Positions 8,856 to 18,463 of a stretch of DNA of 64,000 nucleotides are shown in pieces. The DNA is taken from contig CANGNA010000005.1 of the NCBI GenBank assembly GCA_947455215.1, positions 33,392-97,391 of the forward strand, read 5' to 3'. The stretch is from Chitinophagaceae bacterium (GTDB lineage: Bacteria > Bacteroidota > Bacteroidia > Chitinophagales > Chitinophagaceae). The translations under genes and the position numbers were made by a program. Under the pieces are notes generated by a model. The model ran no database searches, was not told the origin of the DNA, and saw nothing but the letters and a program-made list of their open reading frames with translations. Numbering within the stretch: the first letter of the stretch is position 1; the number at the start of each line of letters is the position of its first letter.

Positions 8856-9782
8856 TTAGTCTTTCTTCTTTTTGCCAAAAACGGTTACGTTGATGTAGCG
8901 CGAAGGATGAGACTTCAGATCGCTCAGCAGGTTGTTCAGATTATTATACAGGTCTTTATTGGTCACCATCTGGCCAAGAGAACCCTCGCCCGCATTTATC
9001 TTGTTCACTATACCGCTGAACTGCGTAGTAGCTGTTTCCAGTTGATCAAATGTCTTTTTTATAGGCGCATGTGCCAGTTGGTCTGACGTGCGGCTGAAGT
9101 TGGACATGATGCGGCTGATCGTATCATTGTTCTTAGCCAATGTAGCAGAGAATGAATTAGCATTGTGTACTATCGACTTTATCTCTCCTGCTTCATCATT
9201 CAGCGTACTGCTGAGTGCCGACATGTTTTCGGCGGTCTTGTTAATAGATGCTATTGCCCCCTGTATACCCTTACGGTTATTCTCTCCCAATACGATATTC
9301 ACACTGGCCACTATAGTATCCAACGAGCCAACCGTAGCCTTAAGTGAGGTGATCAACGGCTTTACCTGGTTGGTGATCTCATCCACTACGCCTGCCTCCT
9401 GCGCTGTTGCCAGTGTCGATTTAGACTCGGCTACCGACGGACCCTTACCCATGTCCAGTCGTATCAGCTTACCGCCCAGCAGGCCATCCTGCACAAGCGT
9501 AGCCACGGTACCCTGTGGTATAGCTATACGCTTGCTCACTACAATGGTCACTTTTACTCCGCGGTCTTCGTCCAGTTCTATAGCTGTTACGCGGCCTACT
9601 GCCAGGCCACGGATCTCCACGGCAGCAGCATTCTGCAAACCATCAACTGATGAGTAATTACAATAGTACACGTAGTCTTGCGAAAAGATGTCGGAACCTT
9701 TCAAAAAGTAGAAGCCGGCAAACAGAATAACAAGTGATATGGTAACCAGCAGGCCGGTCCTCACTTCTTTAGATATTCGCAT
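8856..9782 (-). CDS. MCE/MlaD-family lipid-transport protein
   Basis: 308 aa with an N-terminal membrane anchor (residues about 10-27, LLVTISLVILFAGFYFLKG), one MCE domain (about 38-113; VDGLQNAAAVEIRGLAVGRV, DGLLGGKLIRLDMG), and a long predicted coiled coil (about 130-290). This is the layout of Bacteroidota MlaD proteins, which form periplasmic channels for phospholipid movement between the membranes. The Mla ATPase and permease are not in the window. It is the first gene of an operon with the OstA-like protein. Confidence 0.88.
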   Translation of the reverse strand: MRISKEVRTGLLVTISLVILFAGFYFLKGSDIFSQDYVYYCNYSSVDGLQNAAAVEIRGLAVGRVTAIELDEDRGVKVTIVVSKRIAIPQGTVATLVQDGLLGGKLIRLDMGKGPSVAESKSTLATAQEAGVVDEITNQVKPLITSLKATVGSLDTIVASVNIVLGENNRKGIQGAIASINKTAENMSALSSTLNDEAGEIKSIVHNANSFSATLAKNNDTISRIMSNFSRTSDQLAHAPIKKTFDQLETATTQFSGIVNKINAGEGSLGQMVTNKDLYNNLNNLLSDLKSHPSRYINVTVFGKKKKD

Positions 9783-9799
9783 AAGTAGTTTTGACCCAG

Positions 9800-9807
9800 C
9801 AAAAATA
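9800..9807 (-). promoter_or_regulatory. Candidate -7 element for the mlaD-ostA operon
   Basis: TATTTTTG on the minus strand, a match to the Bacteroidota TAnnTTTG element, 17 bases before the ATG. No good -33 TTG is seen at the usual distance. Confidence 0.4.
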
Positions 9808-9979
9808 ACGCCAATGGCGCAATAATGAGGAAATTGATTGGGAATATTGATAATGTAATGCTAAAGTTTCTATAAATGGACAATTATGGCATTGGCGTAA
9901 CATTAACGCCCGCCGTTCTGATACCAGCAAGGCTGGCACGCTTTTAGAACAGGTAGTAGTAATTACAAAGCGTAACGAT

Positions 9980-10570
9980 ATGAAAAAGCAGTTCTTATTT
10001 ATCGCCATATTTATTGCCGCCTGTAGCGGCTACAAGGCAGATGCCCAGGTAAGCGTGAATGTAAATATTGGCACGCAGCCATTGTGGGGCCCGGTGGGCT
10101 ACGATTATGTGCAATATTATTATATACCCGATGTTGATGCCTACTATGATGTTCCGCATCGTACCTATGTCTATTACGAAGGTGGCACGTGGGTTACCCG
10201 CCGCTACCTGCCGGCACGGTATCGCAACTACGATCTATATAATGGATATAAGGTAGTGATCAACGAGCCTCGCCCATGGATGCACCACGACAGGTACGTA
10301 CGTGAATACGCCACCTACAGGGGACGCCATGGCCAGCCGTTCATCCGAGATGCCCGCGATGAGCGGTATTTCGTCAACCCCGGCCATCCGCAGCACAATG
10401 TTTGGGTACAGCACCACCCGGAACCACCACGCCAGGCTATGCCGCCCCGTGGTGGGGGTATGCGGATACCTCCCGGCCATATAGACAACCCCGGCCACGA
10501 CCGTGGACACGAAGATCATGGCGGTCGCGGTCATGAAGATCACGGCGACCACGGACATGGACACAGATAG
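9980..10570 (+). CDS. Secreted Tyr/His-rich protein of a Bacteroidota family of unknown function
   Basis: 196 aa with a signal peptide (MKKQFLFIAIFIAACSG, cleavage near ADAQ). The mature start VSVNVNIGTQPLWGPVGYDY and the aromatic segment PARYRNYDLYNGYKVV are characteristic of a widespread Bacteroidota periplasmic family with no established role. The last 60 residues become rich in His, Gly, Pro and Asp (repeats of GHEDHG), suggesting metal binding; the tail looks like a lineage-specific extension. Single gene with its own terminator. Confidence 0.8.
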   Translation: MKKQFLFIAIFIAACSGYKADAQVSVNVNIGTQPLWGPVGYDYVQYYYIPDVDAYYDVPHRTYVYYEGGTWVTRRYLPARYRNYDLYNGYKVVINEPRPWMHHDRYVREYATYRGRHGQPFIRDARDERYFVNPGHPQHNVWVQHHPEPPRQAMPPRGGGMRIPPGHIDNPGHDRGHEDHGGRGHEDHGDHGHGHR

Positions 10571-10587
10571 TTGTTGCTAACACATTA

Positions 10588-10619
10588 AGCGTAGCTCCTC
10601 TCTTATGGGGAGCTATGCT
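10588..10619. terminator. Bidirectional hairpin between convergent genes
   Basis: AGCGTAGCTCC / GGAGCTATGCT, 11-bp stem with one G-T pair, followed by TATTTTAT on the plus strand. The minus-strand glycosyltransferase stop codon (TAG, 10613-10615) lies inside the stem. Confidence 0.7.
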
Positions 10620-11479
10620 ATTTTATGATAGTTCTGGTAGCTTACATTGAAGCCCAGCTTTTCGACAAATATCTTAAGCCGCTTTTTTAGTGAGAATTTA
10701 TTGTCGGATGGGTTATGTTCAAATACCCATGTCGCACGCGCTATACGCGGTGCCATTACCGCCGGATGGGTGCCCTTAAAAATGGACAGCAAACAATCTG
10801 CAAAGTCATATTCATCCTTACCGGTAAGGTTATCAGCAATATAATCGTCTGTATACCAATAGCGGGAGCATTCTACATGCTTTTTCTGCATCAGTGCCGG
10901 GTCCTTTACTTTCGAGTAATGGAAGATGCGGGCACCGGTGTGCGCTACATCCAGCTTCACACTGTCGCCCTTACGGAAGCCCTGCGCATCCAGGTAAGAA
11001 TAAATGGCTTTATTATTCCTGATGATCCTCACCTCACTCTTAAAGTTCGATGGATCGATAGAGATATGCCTGTAGGAGCCATGAAAATGCAGGTAGTCGA
11101 ATATCAGTCCGTCTATTCGTTTGTCGTCCTTATGGCGCTGCATGGCAGCACGTATCTTATCATGGTCTGCCTCGTGTATGATCTCATCGGCCTGCAGGTA
11201 CAGACACCAGTCCGTATCCGGCGATATCATGGCAAATGCCTTATCTGTTTCCCGAGCAAGCACCGTACCGCCTTCGCGCAGGCTATCATCCCAAATGGTA
11301 TGTTCTATACGTATCTTATCCGATCCTATCCCCTTTATCAAGCCAATAGTGTCGTCGTCAGAGTTGCCAATGGCCACCACAAACTCATCACAAAGAGGCA
11401 GTGCTGAACAAATAGCCTCGACAATAGGAAAATCGTACTTAACAGCGTTGCGTATAATGGTAAATCCTGTAACTTTCAT
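10613..11479 (-). CDS. Family 2 glycosyltransferase
   Basis: 288 aa, soluble. The N-terminus MKVTGFTIIRNAVKYDFP and the nucleotide-sugar-binding fold (FVVAIGNSDDDT; acidic motif LQADEIIHEAD in the metal-binding position) match GT2 enzymes of the kind seen in cell-surface glycan loci. No membrane segment. It stands alone between convergent and divergent neighbours, so its acceptor is unknown. Start ATG at 11479. The C-terminal part (FEHNPSDNKFSLKKRLK) is basic and may touch the membrane. Confidence 0.85.
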   Translation of the reverse strand: MKVTGFTIIRNAVKYDFPIVEAICSALPLCDEFVVAIGNSDDDTIGLIKGIGSDKIRIEHTIWDDSLREGGTVLARETDKAFAMISPDTDWCLYLQADEIIHEADHDKIRAAMQRHKDDKRIDGLIFDYLHFHGSYRHISIDPSNFKSEVRIIRNNKAIYSYLDAQGFRKGDSVKLDVAHTGARIFHYSKVKDPALMQKKHVECSRYWYTDDYIADNLTGKDEYDFADCLLSIFKGTHPAVMAPRIARATWVFEHNPSDNKFSLKKRLKIFVEKLGFNVSYQNYHKIA

Positions 11480-11540
11480 ACTCAGAGCATAGGTTTTGAA
11501 GCTGTAAATGTAGCAAAAGACGGGCCAAATTTAGTTGACT

Positions 11541-12359
11541 ATGAAAAAGAGCATCACGATATTAATGTTGTTGACAGCCTGTAATATGGCATCAGATGCA
11601 CAGCATCGCAATATCAACCCCAAAGGTAACACCATAAGGCAGCGCGTCATTTTACCTGAAGGTTATATCCGTGTGCAGCCACCACAGGGCTCTTTCGGCG
11701 CCTATGTGCAGCAGTTGCCTTTATTACCCGATGGCACACCGGTACACTATTATAACGGCAAAGAAAAGCCTAACCACGGCATATATGTAGCGGTAGTGGA
11801 TATGAACATCGGCACCAGGGATCTGCAGCAATGCGCTGATGTAGTGATGCACGTTCGTGCAGACTACCTGTATAAAAACAATATGCATGACAAGATAAAG
11901 TTCACCTTTACCAGCGGCTTTGTTGCCGAATACAGCAAGTGGAAAGAAGGCTATCGCATAAACGTAAAAGGCAACAAATGTACCTGGGTGAAAAGCAAAG
12001 CTCCATCAGACACCTATGCTACATTTACAGAGTATATGGATATGGTGTATAATTATTGCGGCACCTTATCGCTAAGCCGTGAGCTGAAAAAGATAAAGTA
12101 CGAAGAGATAATGCCGGGCGATGTGCTGATAAAGGGTGGCAGCCCCGGCCATGCCGAACTGATAATGGATGTGGCCATGAACAGAGCCGGGCGTAAAATA
12201 TATCTGCTGGCCCAAAGCTATATGCCTGCCCAGCAAATGCAGTTGCTCGAAAACCCATCCAACAGCACACTCAGCCCATGGTACGAGGCAGATGGATATA
12301 CTATTACCACACCGGAATGGAGTTTTAATGCAGACCAGGTAATGCGGTTTGCAGACTAA
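11541..12359 (+). CDS. DUF4846-type secreted protein
   Basis: 272 aa from the ATG at 11541, preferred over a TTG two codons earlier. The signal peptide runs to about SDAQ. Recognisable features are VILPEGYIRV, PDGTPVHYYNG, YVAVVDMNIGTRDLQQCAD and PGDVLIKGGSPGHAELIMD, which I associate with the DUF4846 family; the fold of the last segment is reminiscent of NlpC/P60-like or CHAP-like cysteine/histidine proteins, but a full catalytic set is not clear. It is followed after 9 bases by an M23 peptidase, so a role on peptidoglycan is plausible (inference). Confidence 0.7.
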   Translation: MKKSITILMLLTACNMASDAQHRNINPKGNTIRQRVILPEGYIRVQPPQGSFGAYVQQLPLLPDGTPVHYYNGKEKPNHGIYVAVVDMNIGTRDLQQCADVVMHVRADYLYKNNMHDKIKFTFTSGFVAEYSKWKEGYRINVKGNKCTWVKSKAPSDTYATFTEYMDMVYNYCGTLSLSRELKKIKYEEIMPGDVLIKGGSPGHAELIMDVAMNRAGRKIYLLAQSYMPAQQMQLLENPSNSTLSPWYEADGYTITTPEWSFNADQVMRFAD

Positions 12360-12368
12360 AAATAACAA

Positions 12369-13097
12369 GTGATAAAAGCATTAAAATTTTCGCTCGTCAT
12401 ACTGCTATCTGCTTTAGCAAGCGTGGTCCACGCGCAGGATAAATTGTTCATAGAGCTGAACAAGCTCAACACAGCCATCCGCGACCAGACCATACATAAG
12501 GCCGATGCACTAAAAAAAATAAATGAACTGCTCCCCGAAGCTGAGGCGTACTATAACAAGCATAAAACAACTGGTAGTAATAGCGGCTGGGTATTCCCGC
12601 TGACGGGATATAATGCCAACGCAATAGGCGGAAAGAATGGTAGTGGCTATATCACCAGCGGCTATAGTTTTTTCGATGGAAATAAACATGGTGGCCATCC
12701 TGCACATGATATTTTTATACACGATACCAACCAGGATTGCATTGACGATAAAACGCATAAAGAGGTGCAGGTGCTGGCATGTACCAATGGTATTGTTGTT
12801 GCAGTTGAGACAGACTGGAAAGCAGGCAGCCCCCAACGCGGCGGCAACTACATAACAGTATATGCACCTGCCGAGAGGCGCTTTATTTATTACGCCCACA
12901 ATAAAACAGTACTGGTAAAACCCGGCGACATTGTTAGCGCCGGCGATGCCATAGCCACGGTGGGTCGCAGTGGTGCCAATGCTACTCAAAAGCGCTCACC
13001 AACGCATCTCCACTTTATGGTATTAAAGCTGGATAAAAACAATTACCCCCAACCCGAGAATAGCTATGAGTTGCTGAAAACGGCAAAGACATTATAG
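12369..13097 (+). CDS. M23-family peptidoglycan metallopeptidase, secreted
   Basis: 242 aa from a GTG at 12369, 9 bases after the DUF4846 stop. The signal peptide ends near VVHAQ. The LytM/M23 domain occupies about 75-235 with zinc ligands in HGGHPAHDIF (HxxxD) and THLHF (HxH), so it looks catalytically intact. It should cut peptide cross-links of peptidoglycan in the periplasm. A short helical region precedes the domain. It is convergent with the RlmK-like gene, 3 bases between stops. Confidence 0.88.
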   Translation: MIKALKFSLVILLSALASVVHAQDKLFIELNKLNTAIRDQTIHKADALKKINELLPEAEAYYNKHKTTGSNSGWVFPLTGYNANAIGGKNGSGYITSGYSFFDGNKHGGHPAHDIFIHDTNQDCIDDKTHKEVQVLACTNGIVVAVETDWKAGSPQRGGNYITVYAPAERRFIYYAHNKTVLVKPGDIVSAGDAIATVGRSGANATQKRSPTHLHFMVLKLDKNNYPQPENSYELLKTAKTL

Positions 13098-13100
13098 AGA

Positions 13101-14066
13101 CTACTTCTCAATAATGTAGCACTTACGGTGCAGCTTACCCTGGAAATCGAATGGAGTTGTTTGAGCGGTAATATCTTTTACAACAGTTGCAGGTATCGCA
13201 TCGCGGTCCAGTACAAAATTACGGTAATTGTTGCTGAAGTAGATGCGCCCGGTCTCCGTACATCCCTTTAGCAATTTCTTGATCAGCATCACGTGGTCGC
13301 GCTGCACATCAAAGGTATCTTCCATACGCTTGCTGTTAGAGAATGTGGGCGGATCGCACACAATAATATCATAGGTATCTTTAGGCATATATTCCAGCCA
13401 TTCCAGCACATCTGCATGTATAAAATCGTGCTGCTCATCTTTATACAGCTTGTTGAACTGCATATTGCGCTTGGCCCAGTTGATATACGTCTTCGACATA
13501 TCGACGGATGTTACGGTAGCTGCTCCGCCACTTGCCGCATACACGCTGAACGACCCCGTATAGCAAAACAGGTTGAGCACATGCTTGCTCTTTGCCTCAT
13601 CCCTCACCATACCCCGCGTTATGCGATGGTCGAGGAACAAGCCGGTATCTAAGTAGTCAGTAAGGTTCACTATAAAACTAAGCCCACCCTCCGGCACTAT
13701 CCTTTCCACTTTCTGTTCTTTCTCGTCGTTGAACTTCTCATACTGCCCCTGCCTTCCCGCCTTGCGCTGCCGCACCTTCATAAATATGCGCTCAGCATCT
13801 GTTTCCAGCACCTGTGCTATGGTCTGCTTGCAGGCTTCCAGCCATAGGGCATGTTCTTCATCCTCCATGCCGTGCCGGCGCTTATACTCGGCTGCATGCA
13901 CATCACCATTCAGCCATTCTATGGCAAACGGGAATTCCGGCAGATCGTGGTCGTAAAAGCGGAAACAGGCTACTTCTTGCCTGCGCGCCTGCTTGCTGAT
14001 GTGTTTCCACACCTTCTGCAGGCGGTTAAAGAACATTTGCTGTTTTTCCGGGTTGATGCTGTCCAA
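13101..14066 (-). CDS. RlmK/RlmI-like 23S rRNA methyltransferase
   Basis: 321 aa. A short substrate-recognition part (1-130) is followed by a class I SAM methyltransferase: motif I VLNLFCYTGSFSVYAA, acidic motif VTSVDMSKTYINWAKRN, and motif IV VCDPPTFSNS. This resembles the C-terminal (RlmK) half of E. coli RlmKL, which makes m7G2069 of 23S rRNA, with no RlmL half attached. The start taken is a TTG at 14066; an ATG at 14036 is the alternative. A TACCTTTG promoter element 20 bases upstream agrees with either. Confidence 0.85.
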   Translation of the reverse strand: MDSINPEKQQMFFNRLQKVWKHISKQARRQEVACFRFYDHDLPEFPFAIEWLNGDVHAAEYKRRHGMEDEEHALWLEACKQTIAQVLETDAERIFMKVRQRKAGRQGQYEKFNDEKEQKVERIVPEGGLSFIVNLTDYLDTGLFLDHRITRGMVRDEAKSKHVLNLFCYTGSFSVYAASGGAATVTSVDMSKTYINWAKRNMQFNKLYKDEQHDFIHADVLEWLEYMPKDTYDIIVCDPPTFSNSKRMEDTFDVQRDHVMLIKKLLKGCTETGRIYFSNNYRNFVLDRDAIPATVVKDITAQTTPFDFQGKLHRKCYIIEK

Positions 14067-14086
14067 TGGATTATGAATTGAGCTGA

Positions 14087-14094
14087 CAAAGGTA
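14087..14094 (-). promoter_or_regulatory. -7 promoter element for the RlmK-like gene
   Basis: TACCTTTG on the minus strand, an exact TAnnTTTG match, 20 bases upstream of the TTG start. Confidence 0.5.
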
Positions 14095-14136
14095 CACCCG
14101 GCAATTAAAGAAAGGTAGCGATTGCAGAAAATTTGG

Positions 14137-14190
14137 TTCTGCTATTGCGTTCACATAAGGCCCCTCAACCATAGTGACGCAATAGCAGAA
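14137..14190 (-). terminator. Long-armed inverted repeat between two minus-strand genes
   Basis: Perfect 14-bp arms, TTCTGCTATTGCGT (14137-14150) and its complement (14177-14190), around a 26-base loop, starting 6 bases after the stop of the gene at 14197-14652. There is no U-tract, so it may be a processing or binding site rather than a classical terminator. Confidence 0.45.
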
Positions 14191-14196
14191 TATCTT

Positions 14197-14652
14197 TTAA
14201 CTCAGGATGATCGTATCCAGAGTAGCAATATCAGAAAGGTAGTAAGTGTCCGGGCTTAGCCTGTTATCAGGGCGGCGGGTCGGCGCACAGTCTCTCATAT
14301 CTACAACACCGGGTTTCTGGCTGGCCAGGTTGGTGTGCCCCCGGAAACGGCAGTTGCGCAATATGATCTTTACATCCTTCAGGCAATGGATCGTCATGTC
14401 GCCATGAAAAATGCAATCTTCGATGATAACCAGCTTATTAGAACCAGACAAGGTCATCGTGATATCTTTACAAAACGAAACTTTATTAATGATAATTTCT
14501 TCAGCAGTACTGTCAGTATAAGTATAAGCATAGTTGCGTATACAGTTTTCCAAAGCACTCCTCGTCAGCATGGGGCGGGTTTGCTTCGGCGTGGTTATCA
14601 GCCTGTTAGGGCCGCCCTGCCTGTACTCCCATTTCTTGAACTCTGATGCCAT
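14197..14652 (-). CDS. Hypothetical protein with short beta-helix-like repeats
   Basis: 151 aa from the ATG at 14652; a TTG six codons earlier is less likely. No signal peptide and no membrane segment, so probably cytoplasmic. The centre has alternating hydrophobic rungs (EEIIINKVSF, LVIIEDCIFHG, VKIILRNCRFRG) that look like three turns of a right-handed parallel beta-helix. No known catalytic motif. Function is unknown. Confidence 0.65.
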   Translation of the reverse strand: MASEFKKWEYRQGGPNRLITTPKQTRPMLTRSALENCIRNYAYTYTDSTAEEIIINKVSFCKDITMTLSGSNKLVIIEDCIFHGDMTIHCLKDVKIILRNCRFRGHTNLASQKPGVVDMRDCAPTRRPDNRLSPDTYYLSDIATLDTIILS

Positions 14653-14920
14653 TTTTAATTGTTTATGCAACGAAAATATACGTTAACAACTAAATAACAA
14701 AGCAATTTTAATTATTTTTTAAGGATTTGTTTTCACAAGCTATTAACAAACAACGATTCATACAACACGCAGCAAATAAATTGAATTAAACCCATTGTAT
14801 AATTAAAAGCTGCTGCTCAGAATTTTACCATTCCGTCGCAATATTTTAGGCCTACGCATCAGCAAGCATTATTCTCATACGCTATCCTGCCAATATTGCT
14901 TTAACAATCATACCGCTTTA

Positions 14921-17659
14921 ATGAACCGTGTTGTAATTCTGCTGTTGTTATTAGTGCTTTCTGCAACCACCCGGGGACAGATCTTTAAAAAAAATCCGCC
15001 CAAAACGCCATCAGCGCTGGATAAGATAAAGGTGTACGAGCACTTTCGCGCAGAAACACTTGACACAGTATACAATACCTTACACGACCGCTATGGCCTT
15101 AATATTGTTTACGACACTGCTTACTGCAACTCTGTTATATTTTCTTATTGGTATACCGGCACTCCCGCTCCACTGGCGCTTGAGATCACAACACGCGGCA
15201 ACGACCTCTCCTATACCACTGACAGTCTGAACGTCATTCATATAAAAGCAAAACATCCGCATAAGATATTACTACCGAAGGCTGTAAATACTGCCAACGA
15301 ACGCAAATACAAATACACCCCCGTTAATACATCATTTACGTTAAAGGGACATATTGTGGACGACAGCACCAGCGATGCCGTAGTTAATGCCGTGATCTCG
15401 GTCGAGCATTCATCATTGTCGGCCAATTCGGATGGCGCAGGAGCTTTTGTTTTCCAGGATATGCCTTCTGATACAATGACACTGCTAGTATCTGCTACCG
15501 GGTATAAAGAGCAACGCATCAAACTGAACCAGGGCATGGATAAGAACGAACTGGTAATAGGAATAGCACCAGACATAAAAATGCTGGAAGAAGCCATAAT
15601 AAAAGGAAAGAAAGAAGAGCTGTTCAAAATGAATATGACACAGGTAAGTGCCATAAAACTGACCCCGTCAAAATTGGCAGAAATACCAAATGTGGGAGAG
15701 AAGGATATTATGCGCACGTTCCAGTTAATGCCAGGCATCAGCGCGGCAAACGAATCATCGTCGGGGCTATATGTGCGTGGCGGCACACCCGATCAGAACC
15801 TGGTTCTGTATGATGGTTTTACAGTGTACCAGGTCGATCATCTGTATGGCTTCTTCAGCGCATTCAACGCAAATGCAGTAAAAGACGCCACAATATATAA
15901 GGGAGGATTTGATGCTAAATATGGGGGTAGACTATCCAGTGTAACAGATATGACAGGCAAGGAGGGCAGCACCAAACAATTCAATATAGGCGGCGATCTG
16001 AGTTTGTTGAGCATGAATCTCTTTACCGAAATACCCGTAACAGATAACCTTTCGGTAGTGGCTGCAGTGCGCAAATCTTGGCAAGGGCCTATCTACGACT
16101 GGATATTCAATTCCTTCAATCGCAACACCACAGCATCACAACCCTCGGGTGGAGGCCCCGGTGGTGCTGACGGTGTAACAAAAGCCAGATCATACTTCTA
16201 TGATGTAAATACGCGCGTCACCTTCAGGCCTACAAAAAAAGATCTGTTCTATTACAGCTTCTTTAATGGCTGCGACGATCTGAACAATGGCTTCACCATC
16301 AATACACCACCTTTTCTTGCTGCTCAGGGCATTACATTGAACATCGGCACAACCGACGTAACAAAATATAGCAACACCGGCATGGCCCTGGCATGGCTAC
16401 GTAAGTGGTCGAAAAACATAAACAGTAATACAACGCTTAGCTACAGCAACTACCAGAGCAGCAGAGATCGTGTAACAACAGGCTCATTCTTCAGACCGGG
16501 AGATACCACTACCACAAAGACAGGCATCTTTGAAAATAACAACCTGAAAGATCTTAGCGTACGTTCCGATTGGGAATGGAACATCAGCAAATGGAACCAG
16601 GTAGGTATTGGTGCCTTTGGCACAAAATACGATATCACTTACTCGTATTCTCACAACGACACATCGCTGCTGCTGGATAAGGATGATCCCGGCCTGCTGG
16701 CAGGTGCCTACCTACAGGATAAGCTGAACTTGTTTGATGGGAAGGTATCTATAACCCCGGGTGTGCGCCTCAGCTACTTCGATGCAACCAACAAAACGTA
16801 TACAGAACCACGCCTGTCGCTAAACTACAATATAGCCGGAAATTTGAGCTTTAAAACGGCATACGGAAAATACTATCAGTTCGCTAACCGCATTACCCGA
16901 GAAGACATAACGGCGGGCAGCAGCCAATTCTGGGTGTTGGCCGATGGCACCAGCGTACCTGTAAGCAGTGCTACGCATTATATAGCCGGCCTCAGCTATG
17001 AAAAAAACGGATACTCCTTTGGTATAGAAGGCTATTACAAACAGTTGAGCGACTTGTCTCAATTCTCAGAACGCAATGTTGCAAACGCTACCTCTATCAA
17101 CTACGAAACGGCATTCTATACCGGCAATGGAGAATCAAAAGGAATTGAATTCATGGTGCAGAAGTCGGCGGGTAGGTTTACCGGGTGGGCAAGTTATACA
17201 CTGGCCAGCACCATGTACCATTTCCCCATATACGGTTCAGGTTGGTTTCCTGCCGACCAGGATGTCAATCACGAGGTAAAGCTGGTGGGCATGTACAAGT
17301 ATAAGCACTGGGATTTTGCTGCCACATGGATTTACGCCAGCGGCAAACCATACACTGCTCCCGGAGGCACCTATGCAGTTACCCTGCTCGACGGCACCAC
17401 ACAAAACTACTTTACTACCACCTCAAAGAACACGCTGCGCCTGCCCGACTATCACAGAATGGACATATCCGTAAACTATCATTTTTACAATGAAAAGAAA
17501 AAGGATATTGGCTATATCGGCCTGTCTCTGTTCAATGTTTATGCAAGAAACAACGTGTGGTATAAACAATTCACGGTAGTAGATAATAGCGTAATAGAGA
17601 CGAACGTGAACTACCTGAGCTTCACGCCTAATCTTACCCTCTCACTAAAAATGCGATAA
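14921..17659 (+). CDS. TonB-dependent receptor with STN and carboxypeptidase-like domains
   Basis: 912 aa. Signal peptide (1-20), a secretin/TonB short N-terminal (STN) region (about 40-110), a CarboxypepD_reg-like beta-sandwich (about 145-220; LKGHIVDDSTSDAVVNAVIS), a plug (about 240-350; RTFQLMPGISAANESSSGLYVRGG), then a 22-strand-type barrel ending in an aromatic-polar pattern (LTLSLKMR). It imports a substrate across the outer membrane using TonB energy. The STN domain normally talks to FecR-like anti-sigma factors; here a LytS/LytT pair lies in the same operon instead. It is first in the operon and 3 bases from the DUF4249 gene. Confidence 0.9.
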   Translation: MNRVVILLLLLVLSATTRGQIFKKNPPKTPSALDKIKVYEHFRAETLDTVYNTLHDRYGLNIVYDTAYCNSVIFSYWYTGTPAPLALEITTRGNDLSYTTDSLNVIHIKAKHPHKILLPKAVNTANERKYKYTPVNTSFTLKGHIVDDSTSDAVVNAVISVEHSSLSANSDGAGAFVFQDMPSDTMTLLVSATGYKEQRIKLNQGMDKNELVIGIAPDIKMLEEAIIKGKKEELFKMNMTQVSAIKLTPSKLAEIPNVGEKDIMRTFQLMPGISAANESSSGLYVRGGTPDQNLVLYDGFTVYQVDHLYGFFSAFNANAVKDATIYKGGFDAKYGGRLSSVTDMTGKEGSTKQFNIGGDLSLLSMNLFTEIPVTDNLSVVAAVRKSWQGPIYDWIFNSFNRNTTASQPSGGGPGGADGVTKARSYFYDVNTRVTFRPTKKDLFYYSFFNGCDDLNNGFTINTPPFLAAQGITLNIGTTDVTKYSNTGMALAWLRKWSKNINSNTTLSYSNYQSSRDRVTTGSFFRPGDTTTTKTGIFENNNLKDLSVRSDWEWNISKWNQVGIGAFGTKYDITYSYSHNDTSLLLDKDDPGLLAGAYLQDKLNLFDGKVSITPGVRLSYFDATNKTYTEPRLSLNYNIAGNLSFKTAYGKYYQFANRITREDITAGSSQFWVLADGTSVPVSSATHYIAGLSYEKNGYSFGIEGYYKQLSDLSQFSERNVANATSINYETAFYTGNGESKGIEFMVQKSAGRFTGWASYTLASTMYHFPIYGSGWFPADQDVNHEVKLVGMYKYKHWDFAATWIYASGKPYTAPGGTYAVTLLDGTTQNYFTTTSKNTLRLPDYHRMDISVNYHFYNEKKKDIGYIGLSLFNVYARNNVWYKQFTVVDNSVIETNVNYLSFTPNLTLSLKMR

Positions 17660-17662
17660 CCA

Positions 17663-18463
17663 ATGAAAAAAACAATAATTGCCGCAGCTCTGCTCGCCTT
17701 TATTTCCTGTAGCAAGACCACAGTACCTGCATATAATTACGACCCCGTGTTATCGGCCTATCTTTATGCGGGTCGCCACTTCTCGCTCCAGTTGGGTCAC
17801 CAGCAATCTACATCATCTCAAACATATGATGCCCCATCATTGGACGGACTTGCAGTGACCCTGACCTGTGGAGATAGCAGCTACTTATTGACAGGCTTAG
17901 GTAACGGTACATATGCTGATACGGCCATGATATTGCAGGCAGGCAAACAATATGATATCAGCTTCGTGTACAATGGCCGGCAGGTTAGCGCATCAGCACT
18001 TGTTCCTGAAAAACCTACCAATTTTACAGAATCGCTCACATCCATTACCATGCAACAGATAACAACTACCGGCACATCACTATTCGGCATCAACCAAGGT
18101 AGTCGCAACGAATTATCATGGGACTATGTTAGTGGAGCCTACTACATTGTGACAGTTGAAAATATAGAAACCAATCCGGTGAAGATATACGACACCGTAT
18201 CAACATCAAATGATACGGGAAGGATATTCCGCAACTCGCCCATCACATCCGGCAGCTATGATATCAACGAACGGGTATTCAAATATTTTGGCACACACAG
18301 GATCGTGTTGTATCGCATCAGCGCAGACTATGCGTTACTATATAATAGCAGCAGTACTTCTTCGCAAAGTCTTAACACTATGTCCACGGGCATCATTAAC
18401 GGCGTAGGTATCTTTACCGGCATCAACGTTGATACTCTTTACATGACTGTAATAAAACAATGA
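17663..18463 (+). CDS. DUF4249 outer-membrane lipoprotein
   Basis: 266 aa with a lipoprotein signal ending FISC (Cys16). The body is beta-rich with LAVTLTCGDSSYLLTGLGNGTY, ISFVYNGRQVSASALVPEKP and NELSWDYVSGAYYIVTVEN, typical of DUF4249 proteins, which sit next to TonB receptors in Bacteroidota and are thought to serve as their surface partner. Its stop overlaps the next start (ATGA), showing tight coupling. Substrate unknown. Confidence 0.82.
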   Translation: MKKTIIAAALLAFISCSKTTVPAYNYDPVLSAYLYAGRHFSLQLGHQQSTSSQTYDAPSLDGLAVTLTCGDSSYLLTGLGNGTYADTAMILQAGKQYDISFVYNGRQVSASALVPEKPTNFTESLTSITMQQITTTGTSLFGINQGSRNELSWDYVSGAYYIVTVENIETNPVKIYDTVSTSNDTGRIFRNSPITSGSYDINERVFKYFGTHRIVLYRISADYALLYNSSSTSSQSLNTMSTGIINGVGIFTGINVDTLYMTVIKQ